The translations under genes were made by a program, and so were the position numbers. DNA of 64,000 nucleotides, from the NCBI RefSeq assembly GCF_009649225.1, contig NZ_WJPP01000001.1:434001-498000 (forward strand), written 5' to 3'. Shown one piece after another: positions 53,560 to 62,757 of the stretch. The DNA comes from Spiribacter salilacus (lineage in GTDB: Bacteria > Pseudomonadota > Gammaproteobacteria > Nitrococcales > Nitrococcaceae). A model generated the notes under the pieces. That model was not told where the DNA came from, searched no databases, and saw nothing but the letters and a program-made list of their open reading frames with translations. How positions within the stretch are numbered: position 1 is the first letter of the stretch; the number at the start of each line of letters is the position of its first letter.

Positions 53560-55035
53560 TTAATGGCCAAGTAGAATATCCTCTGCCCCGTCTTTATCGT
53601 GCATCGCAAATTTATCCACTAAGGTGCGACTCGCTTCATTCAAGCCCTCTACGGCTACCTCAGTGCCCTCACGACGAAATTTGATAACCACCTTGTCGAG
53701 AGCACTAATGGCGGTGATATCCCAAAAGTTTGCCCGGCTCACATCAATGACCACCTTGTCGATCACCTCCCGAAAATCAAAGGAATCGACAAATCGATCA
53801 GCAGAGGCAAAAAAGACCTGACCTACCACGTGGTAATGCCGTGCGTGCCCTTGATCATCTGTACGCGAACGAATCACCAACACACGGCCGACCTTATGGG
53901 CAAAGAAAAAGCCAGAGAGCAGTACGCCGGTTAGCACACCCATCGCGAGGTCGTGAGTAACTACTGTGACCACCACCGTACCGAGCATCACCACACTTGA
54001 GCTTTTGGGGTTAGTTCTAAGATCTCGTAGCGACTGCCAATTGAGCGTACCAATCGACACCATAATCATGACAGCCACTAATGCCGCCATGGGAATTTGA
54101 GCCACCAAATCTCCAATAAAAATCAACATAGCCAGCAAGAAAACGCCAGCCGCTAGCGACGACAACCGCCCTCGCCCACCAGATTTGATGTTAATCACCG
54201 ACTGACCAATCATCGCGCAACCTGCCATTCCACCCAAAAAGCCAGAGCCAATGTTCGCCACGCCCTGCCCCACACACTCGCGGTTCTTGTTACTTTTGGT
54301 GTCGGTTAAATCATCGATGAGGGATGCCGTCATTAAAGATTCCAGCAATCCAACCACGGTTAAAGTGAGCGAGACCGGCAAAATAATCCAAAGCGTCTCA
54401 AGTGTTAACGGGATATCAGGCCATAGAAATACCGGTAAGGTATCTGGCAAAGCGCCCATATCACCCACGGTGCGAATCTCTAAATCCAGAAACATCGCTA
54501 GACCCGTGAGCACCACAATCGCCACCAACGGTGAAGGGATAGCCCGTGTGAGATAAGGAAATAGGTAAATAATCGCCAAACCCCCAGCGGTCATCGCGTA
54601 TACGGGCCATCCCACATTAGTCAGTTCAGGAATTTGCGCCAAGAAGATGAGGATTGCCAAGGCATTCACAAAACCCGTAATCACCGAGCGTGAAACAAAC
54701 CGCATTAAAGATCCCATCCGAATCCAGCCCGCGATAATTTGCAGAACACCGGTTAAAATGGTGGCGGCTAACAAATATTCCAGGCCATGGTCGCGCACAA
54801 GCACCACCATCAGCAGCGCCATGGCGCCCGTCGCTGCAGAAATCATGCCTGGCCTGCCGCCTGCAAATGCGGTAACCACGGCAATACAAAACGAGGCGTA
54901 GAGTCCGACTTTTGGATCAACACCCGCGATAATGGAAAAAGCAATCGCTTCTGGAATGAGGGCAAGCGCAACAACCACGCCAGCAATGAGGTCGTTGCGT
55001 GTATTTGAAAACCAAGTATTTTTAATTGAGATCAT
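53560..55035 (-). CDS. SulP-family anion transporter with STAS domain
   Basis: 491 residues from [19 protein letters not shown] with about 11-12 membrane helices ([22 protein letters not shown], the SulP signature) and a C-terminal STAS domain ([23 protein letters not shown]). BicA-like short SulP proteins carry bicarbonate with sodium; others carry sulfate. The substrate cannot be told from sequence. The start is ATG 55035, as the longer frame has no family similarity. Confidence 0.9.
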   Translation of the reverse strand: MISIKNTWFSNTRNDLIAGVVVALALIPEAIAFSIIAGVDPKVGLYASFCIAVVTAFAGGRPGMISAATGAMALLMVVLVRDHGLEYLLAATILTGVLQIIAGWIRMGSLMRFVSRSVITGFVNALAILIFLAQIPELTNVGWPVYAMTAGGLAIIYLFPYLTRAIPSPLVAIVVLTGLAMFLDLEIRTVGDMGALPDTLPVFLWPDIPLTLETLWIILPVSLTLTVVGLLESLMTASLIDDLTDTKSNKNRECVGQGVANIGSGFLGGMAGCAMIGQSVINIKSGGRGRLSSLAAGVFLLAMLIFIGDLVAQIPMAALVAVMIMVSIGTLNWQSLRDLRTNPKSSSVVMLGTVVVTVVTHDLAMGVLTGVLLSGFFFAHKVGRVLVIRSRTDDQGHARHYHVVGQVFFASADRFVDSFDFREVIDKVVIDVSRANFWDITAISALDKVVIKFRREGTEVAVEGLNEASRTLVDKFAMHDKDGAEDILLGH

Positions 55036-55111
55036 GCGTCCTTTGCCGCCCGAGACCGCGGCTGAATGACGCAGTGCAATATTTAAAGCAGCGCGAATTT
55101 TATCGGATTGA

Positions 55112-56170
55112 ATGATGGTTTGTATACGACGGTTATTTCTACTCCTTGGCATGATCGCCACTCCAGCGATCGCCTCTCCAACTATCAGCGTACTCACCGA
55201 CTCGTTAGAGCACCCCTGGGGGTTGGCTTTCCTGCCTGAGGGCGATGTGCTTGTAACCGAGCGCCCCGGGCGATTGCAGCGCATTGAGCTCGCTACCGGT
55301 CGGCAAACAATCATTCCAGGCACACCCACCGTATCCGCCAGCGGCCAAGGTGGGCTCTTGGACATCGCCTTACATCCTAACTTTGCCGATAACCGCTGGG
55401 TTTATCTCACCTGGGCTGGGCACTGCGAAACCGGCACCGCAACTCACTTGGGCCGTGGGCGATTAGTAGGCAATGCCCTCGAAGACTTTGAGACCTTATT
55501 TGTTGCCACCCCCTGCGTGGACAGCGGGCGGCATTTTGGCTCACGCATTGTTTTTGACACCAACGGTTATCTCTTTATGACCACTGGCGATCGGGGCGAG
55601 CGCGATCGGGCTCAAGACCTCACCGACCATAATGGGGCTGTGCTGCGGTTGAATGATAACGGCAGTATCCCTTCTGATAACCCGTTTGTGGATGACCCAC
55701 GTGGCGCGGATGCGATCTACAGCTACGGACACCGCAATCCCCAAGGCGTGGCCATTTACCCCGACACCGGTGCGCTCTGGATTCATGAACATGGCCCAAG
55801 AGGCGGCGATGAAATCAATCTGCCGGTGCCTGGCGGCAACTTTGGCTGGCCAAAGGTCACTTATGGTCGTGAGTACTGGGGGCCTCAAATTGGCGAGGAA
55901 TCAATCCCCGGCATGGTTGACCCAATTTATCAATGGACCCCATCCATCGCACCCTCTGGTATGGCGTTTTATCGGGGTGATCTTTTTGTTGGCGCGTTAG
56001 TCCAAACCCACCTAGCACACCTTGAGCTCAATGGTGAGACGGTGACGCAGGAGACCCAACTGCTGAGCGAGCTTAATCGTCGGATACGCGCCATCGCCCA
56101 AGGCCCCGATAACTTACTTTATCTGTTGACTGACCAGCGTAACGGAGAGCTGCTACGCTTATCTCCATAG
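55112..56170 (+). CDS. PQQ-dependent soluble sugar dehydrogenase (YliI/Asd type)
   Basis: 352 residues with a signal peptide (cleavage after AIA) and a six-bladed propeller: [24 protein letters not shown] in pieces, [33 protein letters not shown] and [14 protein letters not shown]. The His/Arg/Asp residues that hold PQQ and calcium are kept. Periplasmic oxidation of aldose sugars, if PQQ is available; no pqq genes are in the window. Confidence 0.9.
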   Translation: MMVCIRRLFLLLGMIATPAIASPTISVLTDSLEHPWGLAFLPEGDVLVTERPGRLQRIELATGRQTIIPGTPTVSASGQGGLLDIALHPNFADNRWVYLTWAGHCETGTATHLGRGRLVGNALEDFETLFVATPCVDSGRHFGSRIVFDTNGYLFMTTGDRGERDRAQDLTDHNGAVLRLNDNGSIPSDNPFVDDPRGADAIYSYGHRNPQGVAIYPDTGALWIHEHGPRGGDEINLPVPGGNFGWPKVTYGREYWGPQIGEESIPGMVDPIYQWTPSIAPSGMAFYRGDLFVGALVQTHLAHLELNGETVTQETQLLSELNRRIRAIAQGPDNLLYLLTDQRNGELLRLSP

Positions 56171-56199
56171 GTTGAAAAAACAAGGAGTTTAAAACGACC

Positions 56200-57864
56200 G
56201 TGGACGGCGCATTTGCCACCATCTTTTACGAAATTGCCCTGCTAGTGCTGCTAGCGGCAGGGGTGGGTTTTGTTGGCTTATTACTGCGTCAGCCACTTGT
56301 TGTAGCGTTTATCGCCGTGGGCGTGCTGGTTGGCCCCGACGCGCTCGGCCTTGTTTCATCAGAAGAATTTATTGAGACATTAAGCCAGATTTCTATCGCC
56401 GTATTGCTGTTTTTAGTGGGGTTAAAACTTGATGTGAGCTTAGTCCGCAACTTAGGCAAGGTGGCCGTAGCCACTGGCCTGGGCCAAGTTACCTTTACCG
56501 CATTTTTCGGCTTTTTAATTTGCCTCATGCTCGGCATTGACGCGCTCACCGCGCTGTATATCTCGGTTGCCCTGACGTTCTCCTCCACCATCATCATCGT
56601 CAAACTGTTATCAGATAAGCAGGAGATTGGGGCGCTTCACGGCAAAATCGCACTCGGTTTTTTAATTGTTCAAGACATCTTCGTGGTCCTTGCCATGGTT
56701 ACCCTTTCCGCCATTGGTGTGGGCATGAGCGAAGACACAGGTAGCCTCTGGCAAGTCGCACAGGTCTTTTTAGGCGGCATGGCCATGGTTGCCGCCGTTG
56801 TCTTATTCATCCGCTATATTGCAGATCCGCTGCTCGGTCAAATTGCTCGCTCCTCAGAACTTATGGTGATCTTTGCCGTTGGCTGGGCCATCAGTCTAGC
56901 TGCCGCGGGCGATGCCCTAGGCTTTGGCAAAGAACTTGGGGGGTTACTGGCAGGCGTATCACTGGCATCAACCCAATATCGAGAGGCAATTGGCTCCCGG
57001 TTGGCCTCATTGCGTGATTTTCTGCTGCTATTTTTCTTCATTAATCTTGGCGCAAGTCTGCAGCTCTCTACCATGGGCGATCAGGTTGGTCCGGCGATTG
57101 TCTTATCGCTCTTTGTTTTAATCGGTAACCCACTAATCGTGCTCGCAATTATGGGCTACATGGGGTATCGAAAACGCACCGGCTTTCTTGCCGGTTTAAC
57201 GGTTGCCCAAATTTCCGAGTTCTCGCTAATCTTTATGGCAATGGGCATTAGCATCGGGCATGTTGGCCAAGAAGCAATGGGCCTAGTGACCCTCGTAGGT
57301 CTAGTCACCATTGCGCTATCGGTCTACATGATCACCTTCTCGCATAAGCTCTTTGACTGGCTGGAGCCTTGGTTGGGCATTTTTGAGCGACGCCATGCGC
57401 ATCGCGAGGCGGCTGACACCGATGGCGCTGAAGACGCCACTGGCCACGATTTTATTATCTTCGGCCTAGGCCGCTATGGCTGTCGTATCGGCGCCCGACT
57501 TAAAGAGCTGAACTATCGCGTCCTTGGTATCGACTTCGATCCAGAGGCACTCACTCACTGGCGCAGCATGGGCATGGATGCCAGTTACGGTGATGCAACC
57601 GATCCAGAATTCGTCTCCCGTCTTAATCTTGCGGATGTAAAGGCTGTTGTTTCAGCGGTACCACGAGACCGCGGCGCATTAACCGAAGCTGATCCGCAGC
57701 TCACGCTTTTACACGGGCTGCGTTCGGCTAATTATCAAGGGCGTGTCTTTCTTTCCGTGCAAAAAATGGCCGACGCCGATTATCTTCTCCAACAAGGCGC
57801 CAGTGTTGTGCTCCGCCCCTTTGATGACGCTGCCGACTATGCGGTGAGGCAGCTCACGGGTTAA
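56200..57864 (+). CDS. CPA2 cation:proton antiporter with TrkA-N domain (KefB/YbaL-like)
   Basis: 554 residues: 12 or so membrane helices (about 1-385; ISIAVLLFLVGLKLD, FLIVQDIFVV, LAAAGDALGFGKELGGLLAGV) and a cytoplasmic RCK/TrkA-N domain (about 410-554) with FGLGRYGCRIGARL and a following Asp for NAD binding. It ends without a TrkA-C domain. Potassium or sodium/proton exchange controlled by nucleotide. GTG start 56200; ACAAGGAG upstream. Confidence 0.9.
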   Translation: MDGAFATIFYEIALLVLLAAGVGFVGLLLRQPLVVAFIAVGVLVGPDALGLVSSEEFIETLSQISIAVLLFLVGLKLDVSLVRNLGKVAVATGLGQVTFTAFFGFLICLMLGIDALTALYISVALTFSSTIIIVKLLSDKQEIGALHGKIALGFLIVQDIFVVLAMVTLSAIGVGMSEDTGSLWQVAQVFLGGMAMVAAVVLFIRYIADPLLGQIARSSELMVIFAVGWAISLAAAGDALGFGKELGGLLAGVSLASTQYREAIGSRLASLRDFLLLFFFINLGASLQLSTMGDQVGPAIVLSLFVLIGNPLIVLAIMGYMGYRKRTGFLAGLTVAQISEFSLIFMAMGISIGHVGQEAMGLVTLVGLVTIALSVYMITFSHKLFDWLEPWLGIFERRHAHREAADTDGAEDATGHDFIIFGLGRYGCRIGARLKELNYRVLGIDFDPEALTHWRSMGMDASYGDATDPEFVSRLNLADVKAVVSAVPRDRGALTEADPQLTLLHGLRSANYQGRVFLSVQKMADADYLLQQGASVVLRPFDDAADYAVRQLTG

Positions 57865-57906
57865 TTCCTCCGACACATTCTGTCGCTTCCAAGTGTTCCT
57901 CTACTC

Positions 57907-58260
57907 ATGCAGTTAATTTTTACCTTCGACGATATTGTTGTGCCTCAGGGCGGATTCACCAACCGATTTGTGAGCTACTCCAGCCTGACCGGTGCAAACG
58001 TCTCAGGATCACTACAATTAGAAAACAATCTGATTCTTGGCCTGAGCAGCAGCTACTTATCAGATAGCAAGCTCGGCACCGAGGTTGAAGAGTCAAGCGG
58101 GTCATTGAGTGTTGGTTTCGCAACTCCCATTAGCGGGGCAACAGACTTTTCGGCTTCGGTGAATTTTATTCGCAGTGAAGTTGAGGTCTGTAATCTAACG
58201 AACTGTGCTGATGACTCAGAGGCCACAAGTACAGCTATTGCCTACCGCTACGAGTTTTAA
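57907..58260 (+). CDS. Short beta-strand-rich protein, probable remnant of an outer-membrane barrel
   Basis: 117 residues with alternating hydrophobic and polar residues (VSGSLQLENNLILGLSSSYL, GSLSVGFATP, FSASVNFIRSEVEV, TAIAYRYEF). The C-terminus ends in aromatic-x-aromatic-x-Phe, the BAM recognition pattern of outer-membrane barrels. There is no signal peptide and no ribosome binding site, and the frame is open upstream only to the TAA that ends the antiporter. It is most likely the 3' end of a truncated barrel gene; a real short protein is possible but less likely. Confidence 0.45.
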   Translation: MQLIFTFDDIVVPQGGFTNRFVSYSSLTGANVSGSLQLENNLILGLSSSYLSDSKLGTEVEESSGSLSVGFATPISGATDFSASVNFIRSEVEVCNLTNCADDSEATSTAIAYRYEF

Positions 58261-58272
58261 CGTAACGGCCAA

Positions 58273-58548
58273 TCAGTCTGCAGGGTCAAACATCTCCTCA
58301 ATTGACCCTGCCGTTAAAATCCGCTCTGACCATGCCAAAAGCTGATCGGCCTGAGCAAGGTCAACGCGCTCGCGGTAGGTTTCTACCGCCTCCGCACCAA
58401 ACTTCTTTTCTATCAGATGCATAAGGAGCAGTGCCTCGCCTTCTTGGCGGCCTTCTTGGCGGCCTTCTTGGAGGCCTTGCTGGCGGCCTCTCTCACGGCC
58501 TTGCTCCTCCCATGATTTAGTCCACTCTTCCACTCTTTCAGACAACAT
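58273..58548 (-). CDS. Candidate intragenic RpnS-like protein inside the Rpn gene
   Basis: An in-frame ATG at 58548 inside the Rpn gene is preceded by GAGGTG with six bases between, a far better site than that of the full gene. It would give a 91-residue protein (MLSERVEEWTKSWEEQG, then the repeat and the C-terminal domain). In E. coli, Rpn genes are reported to make such C-terminal short forms that block the toxic full-length protein. Translation here is inferred, not shown. Confidence 0.5.
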   Translation of the reverse strand: MLSERVEEWTKSWEEQGRERGRQQGLQEGRQEGRQEGEALLLMHLIEKKFGAEAVETYRERVDLAQADQLLAWSERILTAGSIEEMFDPAD

Positions 58549-59280
58549 ACTGCGCACCTCATGAAGGTCATCTAACGACTTAAAGTGTACCTCGCTCACA
58601 CGGGTCGGTAGCAACACTCTTTTTATCCAAACCGTAAAGTTTCTGCGCAACTCTGTTTGATCAGGCGTCTGAAGCCACTCAATGAGTTTATCCAGAACAG
58701 ACTCTACATCAGATGGGTCACGACTATTTTCAAGGGCAAAAAGGGCAGCTACCAGATTTTTGGCCTTCCCCATTTTTTGATTGCTGTATCGGCGCTCATC
58801 CAATAATAAATATCGCAAATGCGGACGATAGACCTCGAGCCCACCTGGCACACTTTCAATAAGGCTTGCGACATTCGCTGAAGCACTCCATCGTCTGGAG
58901 CCTCGATACAGTACGACTGGCAGCACGGGGGGCAATAATCCGTTGGCCGTCAGTTCATTGCGGCGGCGCAGGTCTTCATAAAGGAGAGACAAGTAGGTGA
59001 GCACACGTAAGGCCATAAAGGGCTCTGAGGTTGTCTGAAACTCCAGCAACAGATACACATAAACCCACCGCTCATCATCAGCCCAGCGCAGACGCCAAAT
59101 CATATCGCCCTGTCGCTCACGCAAATCATCAGTGACGTAACTACCGCTAACTCTCTCGAGGGTGCTTAGGTCAACGCGCTCTACCCACGGCTCCCGCACA
59201 TACCCGCGGATAAGATCCGCAATCATCTCTGGGTGGCTAAACAATAGTTTGTAGCTGTGATCGTGGCCTGACTGTTCCAT
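58273..59280 (-). CDS. Rpn-family recombination-promoting nuclease (PD-(D/E)XK)
   Basis: 335 residues. The N-terminal two thirds match the Rpn/YhgA-like nuclease family (HDHSYKLLFSHPEMIADLIRG in part; GDMIWRLRW then VYLLLEFQTTSEPFMALRVL), with the PD-(D/E)XK acids visible as D in QGDMIW and E-x-Q in LLEFQT. The C-terminal part has a Gly-Gln-Glu-Arg repeat, then a helical domain (LLLMHLIEKKFGAEAVETYRERV). Rpn proteins are toxic DNA endonucleases with reported phage-defence roles. I set ATG 59280; no good ribosome binding site precedes it. Confidence 0.88.
   Translation of the reverse strand: MEQSGHDHSYKLLFSHPEMIADLIRGYVREPWVERVDLSTLERVSGSYVTDDLRERQGDMIWRLRWADDERWVYVYLLLEFQTTSEPFMALRVLTYLSLLYEDLRRRNELTANGLLPPVLPVVLYRGSRRWSASANVASLIESVPGGLEVYRPHLRYLLLDERRYSNQKMGKAKNLVAALFALENSRDPSDVESVLDKLIEWLQTPDQTELRRNFTVWIKRVLLPTRVSEVHFKSLDDLHEVRSMLSERVEEWTKSWEEQGRERGRQQGLQEGRQEGRQEGEALLLMHLIEKKFGAEAVETYRERVDLAQADQLLAWSERILTAGSIEEMFDPAD
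58441..58500 (-). repeat. 12-bp tandem repeat in the Rpn gene
   Basis: Four copies of ttcttggcggcc (two exact at 58441-58464, then two with one or two changes) and a fifth, more degenerate one. They encode the tetrapeptide unit GRQE-like series (GLQEGRQEGRQEG). Tetrapeptide units allow in-frame length change. Confidence 0.85.
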
Positions 59281-59308
59281 GCAGGAGAGGTTATCGAGAC
59301 TAGAGCGA

Positions 59309-59782
59309 TTACTCTGTGACCAACCTCGCAAGATACCGATCAAGCGCATCGGCAAAGCGCTTGTGATCTGTTGTGCTAAAGCTCGGCGGGCCGCCGGTGT
59401 GAACGCCGCTGCTGCGCAGGGTTTCCATAAAGTCGCGCATTTGCAGCTTGGCACGGATATTTTCTTTGGTTTGCGCCTCACCGCGAGGGGTTTGCACAAG
59501 CGCGCCCTTTTCAATCACTTCAGCAGCCAGCGGAATATCGCTCGTGACAACCAAATCGCCAGCGTTTACTCGGCGCACAATCTCATCATCCGCCACATCG
59601 AACCCAGCACCGACCTGAATTTGGCTAATCAGTGGCGAAGGCCGCAATCGGACCGGCTGATTAGCAATAAGTGTTAGGCGAATGCCAACACGCTCGGCGG
59701 CGCGGAATAAAATCTCCCGAATAGCGACGGGGCAGGCATCTGCATCTACCCAAAGCTGCGCTTGGTACGCAGACGCTACCAA
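59309..59782 (-). CDS. YaiI/YqxD family protein (DUF188, UPF0178)
   Basis: About 157 residues. The family start [16 protein letters not shown], then [24 protein letters not shown] and [11 protein letters not shown] are clear. PIN-like fold; function not established. No ATG is available; TTG 59782 or TTG 59809 are candidates, both overlapping the DUF427 gene. Confidence 0.82.
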   Translation of the reverse strand: MVASAYQAQLWVDADACPVAIREILFRAAERVGIRLTLIANQPVRLRPSPLISQIQVGAGFDVADDEIVRRVNAGDLVVTSDIPLAAEVIEKGALVQTPRGEAQTKENIRAKLQMRDFMETLRSSGVHTGGPPSFSTTDHKRFADALDRYLARLVTE

Positions 59783-60264
59783 TGCTCGGTGCCCGGCTCG
59801 CCCTTCCAAGGGCCCACAATCTCGTTAGTCACCCAGCCCCCGTAATAACGGCCTGCCTGTGCATGCACCGGCTCACCCGCCACAAAGCAATTGAGCTTTT
59901 CGGGATAGCAAGAAAGCCAACCGGCAATTACCTTAGCTGGTTCGGCCGAGGGGTTGGGGTAATACCAAACCGCCGCTTCAGCCACGCCCTGCGGCCCCAC
60001 TACATCAAAGTAATGCGCATGGCCCTTCCACTCACAAAAGGTATGCGCGGTTGAAGCCTTTAACACGCTCTGATCAAAGGCATCCGGCGGCACATAAAAC
60101 GCGGGTGGGCTGCCGGTTTCACAAACACGAATGGAATGATCAGACTTGGCAATGCAAAGGTTGTCAAACCAAATCTCAACGGGCCGGTTATCGGGCAGAT
60201 GAGCCGGCGGACGCGGATAATCCCATACCGATTCTTGGCCTGCGGCGGGTTTAACTCTTTCCAT
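59776..60264 (-). CDS. DUF427 family protein
   Basis: 162 residues with two DUF427 hallmarks: [10 protein letters not shown] at the start and [16 protein letters not shown] in the middle, then [23 protein letters not shown]. Function unknown. ATG 60264 overlaps the stop of the hydrolase gene (TGATG) and has TAGGAGTG upstream. Confidence 0.85.
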   Translation of the reverse strand: MERVKPAAGQESVWDYPRPPAHLPDNRPVEIWFDNLCIAKSDHSIRVCETGSPPAFYVPPDAFDQSVLKASTAHTFCEWKGHAHYFDVVGPQGVAEAAVWYYPNPSAEPAKVIAGWLSCYPEKLNCFVAGEPVHAQAGRYYGGWVTNEIVGPWKGEPGTEHW

Positions 60265-61244
60265 CAACACACTCCTACTCGAATTAAATTGGCCACGTAG
60301 TCATGCAGAGCGTCACGATAACCGGTGCGGCCGGATGGGCGATTAGTGTCTGAGGTAATTGCCACGGTCATGGCTAAATCGGGAATGACATAAAGCATTT
60401 GCCCACCATAACCCCAACCATAATAACCGGCATAGCCAGCAAAGGACCGGGTAAACCACCCATAACCATAGCCATCACCGGTCCAGCGCGAATGCGCGCG
60501 CACTTGCCAGCTCTCGGTAACCCAGCCCTCTGGCAGCAATCGCTGACCGTTTGGTGCAACGCCATCGTTACGATACAGCTCACCCAGTGCAATCAGCGCC
60601 TCTGGCCGCATGGCAATTTGATTACCACCAAAAGCCACGCCCTCGGGGCTTGTCATCCAATCTGCAACGCGAATGTCGGCCGGCGCCAGCCATTCATTAG
60701 CGAGGGCATAGCTCGCTTGGCCCGCTTGCGCCTCAAGAATGGCAGATAACACATGCGTATTGCCGGTGGAGTAGCGCATTTGGCCGCCAGGGGCTTGCTC
60801 TACCGGCTGCCCCAGTGCCGAGCGCGTCCAATCGTTACTTGCCACCCAAGCGCCATAGTTTTGCCCCGATGTGCGCCGTAACCCTGATTGCATGCTCAGT
60901 AGATGACTTACCGTGAGGTGGCTGAGCCGTGGATCGGGGTCTGCCGGCAGCGCATCAGGCAGCAAATCAGCAACGCGCGCATTGACATCGCTGATTACAC
61001 CCTTGGCAATTGCCGCCCCCACCATCGCGCCCATCAGTGTTTTAGACACCGACTTCACATTCGCCGCCGCCGTGGGTGACACCCCCCGATAACCGTTGGC
61101 CACCACAACCTCACCGTCTATGGCGATATGCAGGGTGCGCAGCGAATCAAAAGGCATCTCCGGCAGATTAGCGCGGCACTCGGATGCCACTGCCGGTGTG
61201 GCCAGCAAGATCCAACTTAAAAAAATAAATGCGCCGTATTTCAT
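60264..61244 (-). CDS. Beta-lactamase-fold serine hydrolase (periplasmic)
   Basis: 326 residues with a signal peptide (cleavage after VAS) and the class C/AmpH-like S-x-x-K motif in NVKSVSKTLMG (about residue 66). The second motif may be YSTGN (about 165), and GYGYGW follows near the C-terminus. It may be an esterase or D-peptidase; resistance to beta-lactams cannot be predicted. Its start overlaps the DMT permease stop by four bases. Confidence 0.87.
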   Translation of the reverse strand: MKYGAFIFLSWILLATPAVASECRANLPEMPFDSLRTLHIAIDGEVVVANGYRGVSPTAAANVKSVSKTLMGAMVGAAIAKGVISDVNARVADLLPDALPADPDPRLSHLTVSHLLSMQSGLRRTSGQNYGAWVASNDWTRSALGQPVEQAPGGQMRYSTGNTHVLSAILEAQAGQASYALANEWLAPADIRVADWMTSPEGVAFGGNQIAMRPEALIALGELYRNDGVAPNGQRLLPEGWVTESWQVRAHSRWTGDGYGYGWFTRSFAGYAGYYGWGYGGQMLYVIPDLAMTVAITSDTNRPSGRTGYRDALHDYVANLIRVGVC

Positions 61245-62101
61245 TTAAAACTTGTTGCCATTACCGTGACTGTCAGCAAAATCATCACCATACCGAGGAT
61301 TTGAATCGTCGTAAGTATTTCATGCAAAAACACCACACCAAATGCCGCTGCGGTAATGGGCTCTACCATGGCAATAATCGAAGCGATGACCGGTGATATT
61401 TGCCGCAGGCCCACAATATAAAACATAAACGATAGCCCCGCCCCAAACACGCCTAACACCACAAATAGCGGCCAGATTGGTGCGGCAAAAACTCGCGCCA
61501 CCGCGTCGGTACTACTAACCGTTAGTAACACCACACTCAGCACCCCAAATGCGATCACCAAAATAGCTTGCGGGCTACCACGCGGCGCTGCTGATTTAAA
61601 ACCAAAGATAAAAACTGCATAAGAGACACCCGCCATTAAGCCCGCCGCAACGGAAATTGGGGTGACTTGGCTGACACTCAGATCGTAAGCCCCGGTTAGC
61701 AGAATCATGCCGAGCAACACCAACCCAATGGCCCCGATTTTTGACCCGCTTATTGTTTCAAAACCAAAAACCAACGAAACGAGATAAACAAAAACCGGCG
61801 CTGAATACATCAACGTAGCGGCAACGGCTACACTACCCTCGGCAATGCTGAGATAGTAAAAGGTGAAATTGCCGGCAACACCCAACCCTGCCAATGCCGA
61901 GAATAACCAAAGCCGGATGTTGCGAAGGCCGCTACCATCAGGCCTTGCCAACAACCAGGCCACCGCAAAGAAAAGCCCAACCGACCCTCTGAAAAACGCC
62001 GCAACAATCGGATCCCAACCTTGGCCCGTTAGATACCCGCCAATGCCGCCGGACAATCCCCAAAAAAACGCGGCTAATACCACAAGGGCTATACTGCCCA
62101 T
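61241..62101 (-). CDS. DMT-superfamily permease (EamA)
   Basis: 286 residues with ten helices in two EamA repeats (LVVLAAFFWGLSGGIGGYL; LAGLGVAGNFTFYYLSIAEGSVAVAATLMYSAPVFVYL; second repeat with GFAGAG-like and IVGLRQISPVIASIIAMVEPITAA). Substrate unknown. I set ATG 62101 behind AAAGGCGGA; an in-frame ATG at 62155 adds 18 residues but has no ribosome binding site. Confidence 0.88.
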   Translation of the reverse strand: MGSIALVVLAAFFWGLSGGIGGYLTGQGWDPIVAAFFRGSVGLFFAVAWLLARPDGSGLRNIRLWLFSALAGLGVAGNFTFYYLSIAEGSVAVAATLMYSAPVFVYLVSLVFGFETISGSKIGAIGLVLLGMILLTGAYDLSVSQVTPISVAAGLMAGVSYAVFIFGFKSAAPRGSPQAILVIAFGVLSVVLLTVSSTDAVARVFAAPIWPLFVVLGVFGAGLSFMFYIVGLRQISPVIASIIAMVEPITAAAFGVVFLHEILTTIQILGMVMILLTVTVMATSFK

Positions 62102-62202
62102 TCCGCCTTTACCGGCAGACCAACCCCGCAGCGATGGCGCGATGCTATGCAGCATGCCTAAAGGATAACAGCCATGGTGTTTGTTGGGTTATCGTAGGCA
62201 AC

Positions 62203-62757
62203 ATGCGCCGATATTTACTCATAGTCCTGAGTGTTTTTTTGCTGTGTGTTACCACCGCTAGCACGGCATCAGAAACCGCACTTGCCGCCATGAAGCAAGA
62301 CAGCCACGTGCTGCTGCTAAGACATGCCCTTGCACCTGGGTTTGGTGATCCGCCGGAATTTACCATTGGCGATTGCAGCACCCAGCGTAACCTTTCTACT
62401 GAAGGACGCCAGCAAGCCCGCGAATTAGGTAAAACCCTGCACGATGCTGGCTTAGATGACTTGGTTGTTTACTCCAGCCAGTGGTGTCGATGCTGGGATA
62501 CCGCCATAGAAATGCAGATTGGCACCCCGGCAACCCACATCGGCTTAAACAGCTTTTTTCAAAACCGCAGCCAACAAGACGCAATTGTGAACGACCTGCA
62601 GGCTTTACTTGCCTCCCTAGAGGGTGGCCCGAGTGCCGTGCTAGTTACCCACCTCGTCAACATACGTGCCATCACCGGGCAAAGCGTAGGCTCCGGAGAA
62701 GGCATCGTGCTGCGGCTTGAGCCAAATGGCGAATACACCGTTATAGGACGACTATGA
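62203..62757 (+). CDS. Periplasmic histidine-phosphatase family protein
   Basis: 184 residues with a signal peptide (RRYLLIVLSVFLLCVTTAS) and the catalytic His in LLRHALAPG (usually RHG, here RHA). Second His region LVTHLVNIRAITGQ. Substrate unknown; similar to the SixA/lipid phosphatase branch. Its stop overlaps the next gene's start. Confidence 0.85.
   Translation: MRRYLLIVLSVFLLCVTTASTASETALAAMKQDSHVLLLRHALAPGFGDPPEFTIGDCSTQRNLSTEGRQQARELGKTLHDAGLDDLVVYSSQWCRCWDTAIEMQIGTPATHIGLNSFFQNRSQQDAIVNDLQALLASLEGGPSAVLVTHLVNIRAITGQSVGSGEGIVLRLEPNGEYTVIGRL

Noticed and set aside
58441-58500. CRISPR-like array
   Set aside because: Units are 12 bp without spacers and code in frame for a peptide repeat.
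58273-59280. Transposase or insertion sequence (Rpn proteins are often labelled putative transposases)
   Set aside because: No terminal inverted repeats, target duplication or DDE motif. The protein has a PD-(D/E)XK nuclease pattern and is a single gene.
60264-61244. Antibiotic-resistance beta-lactamase
   Set aside because: The S-x-x-K motif only shows the fold. Sequence features fit a general serine hydrolase, and nothing indicates a mobile resistance gene.
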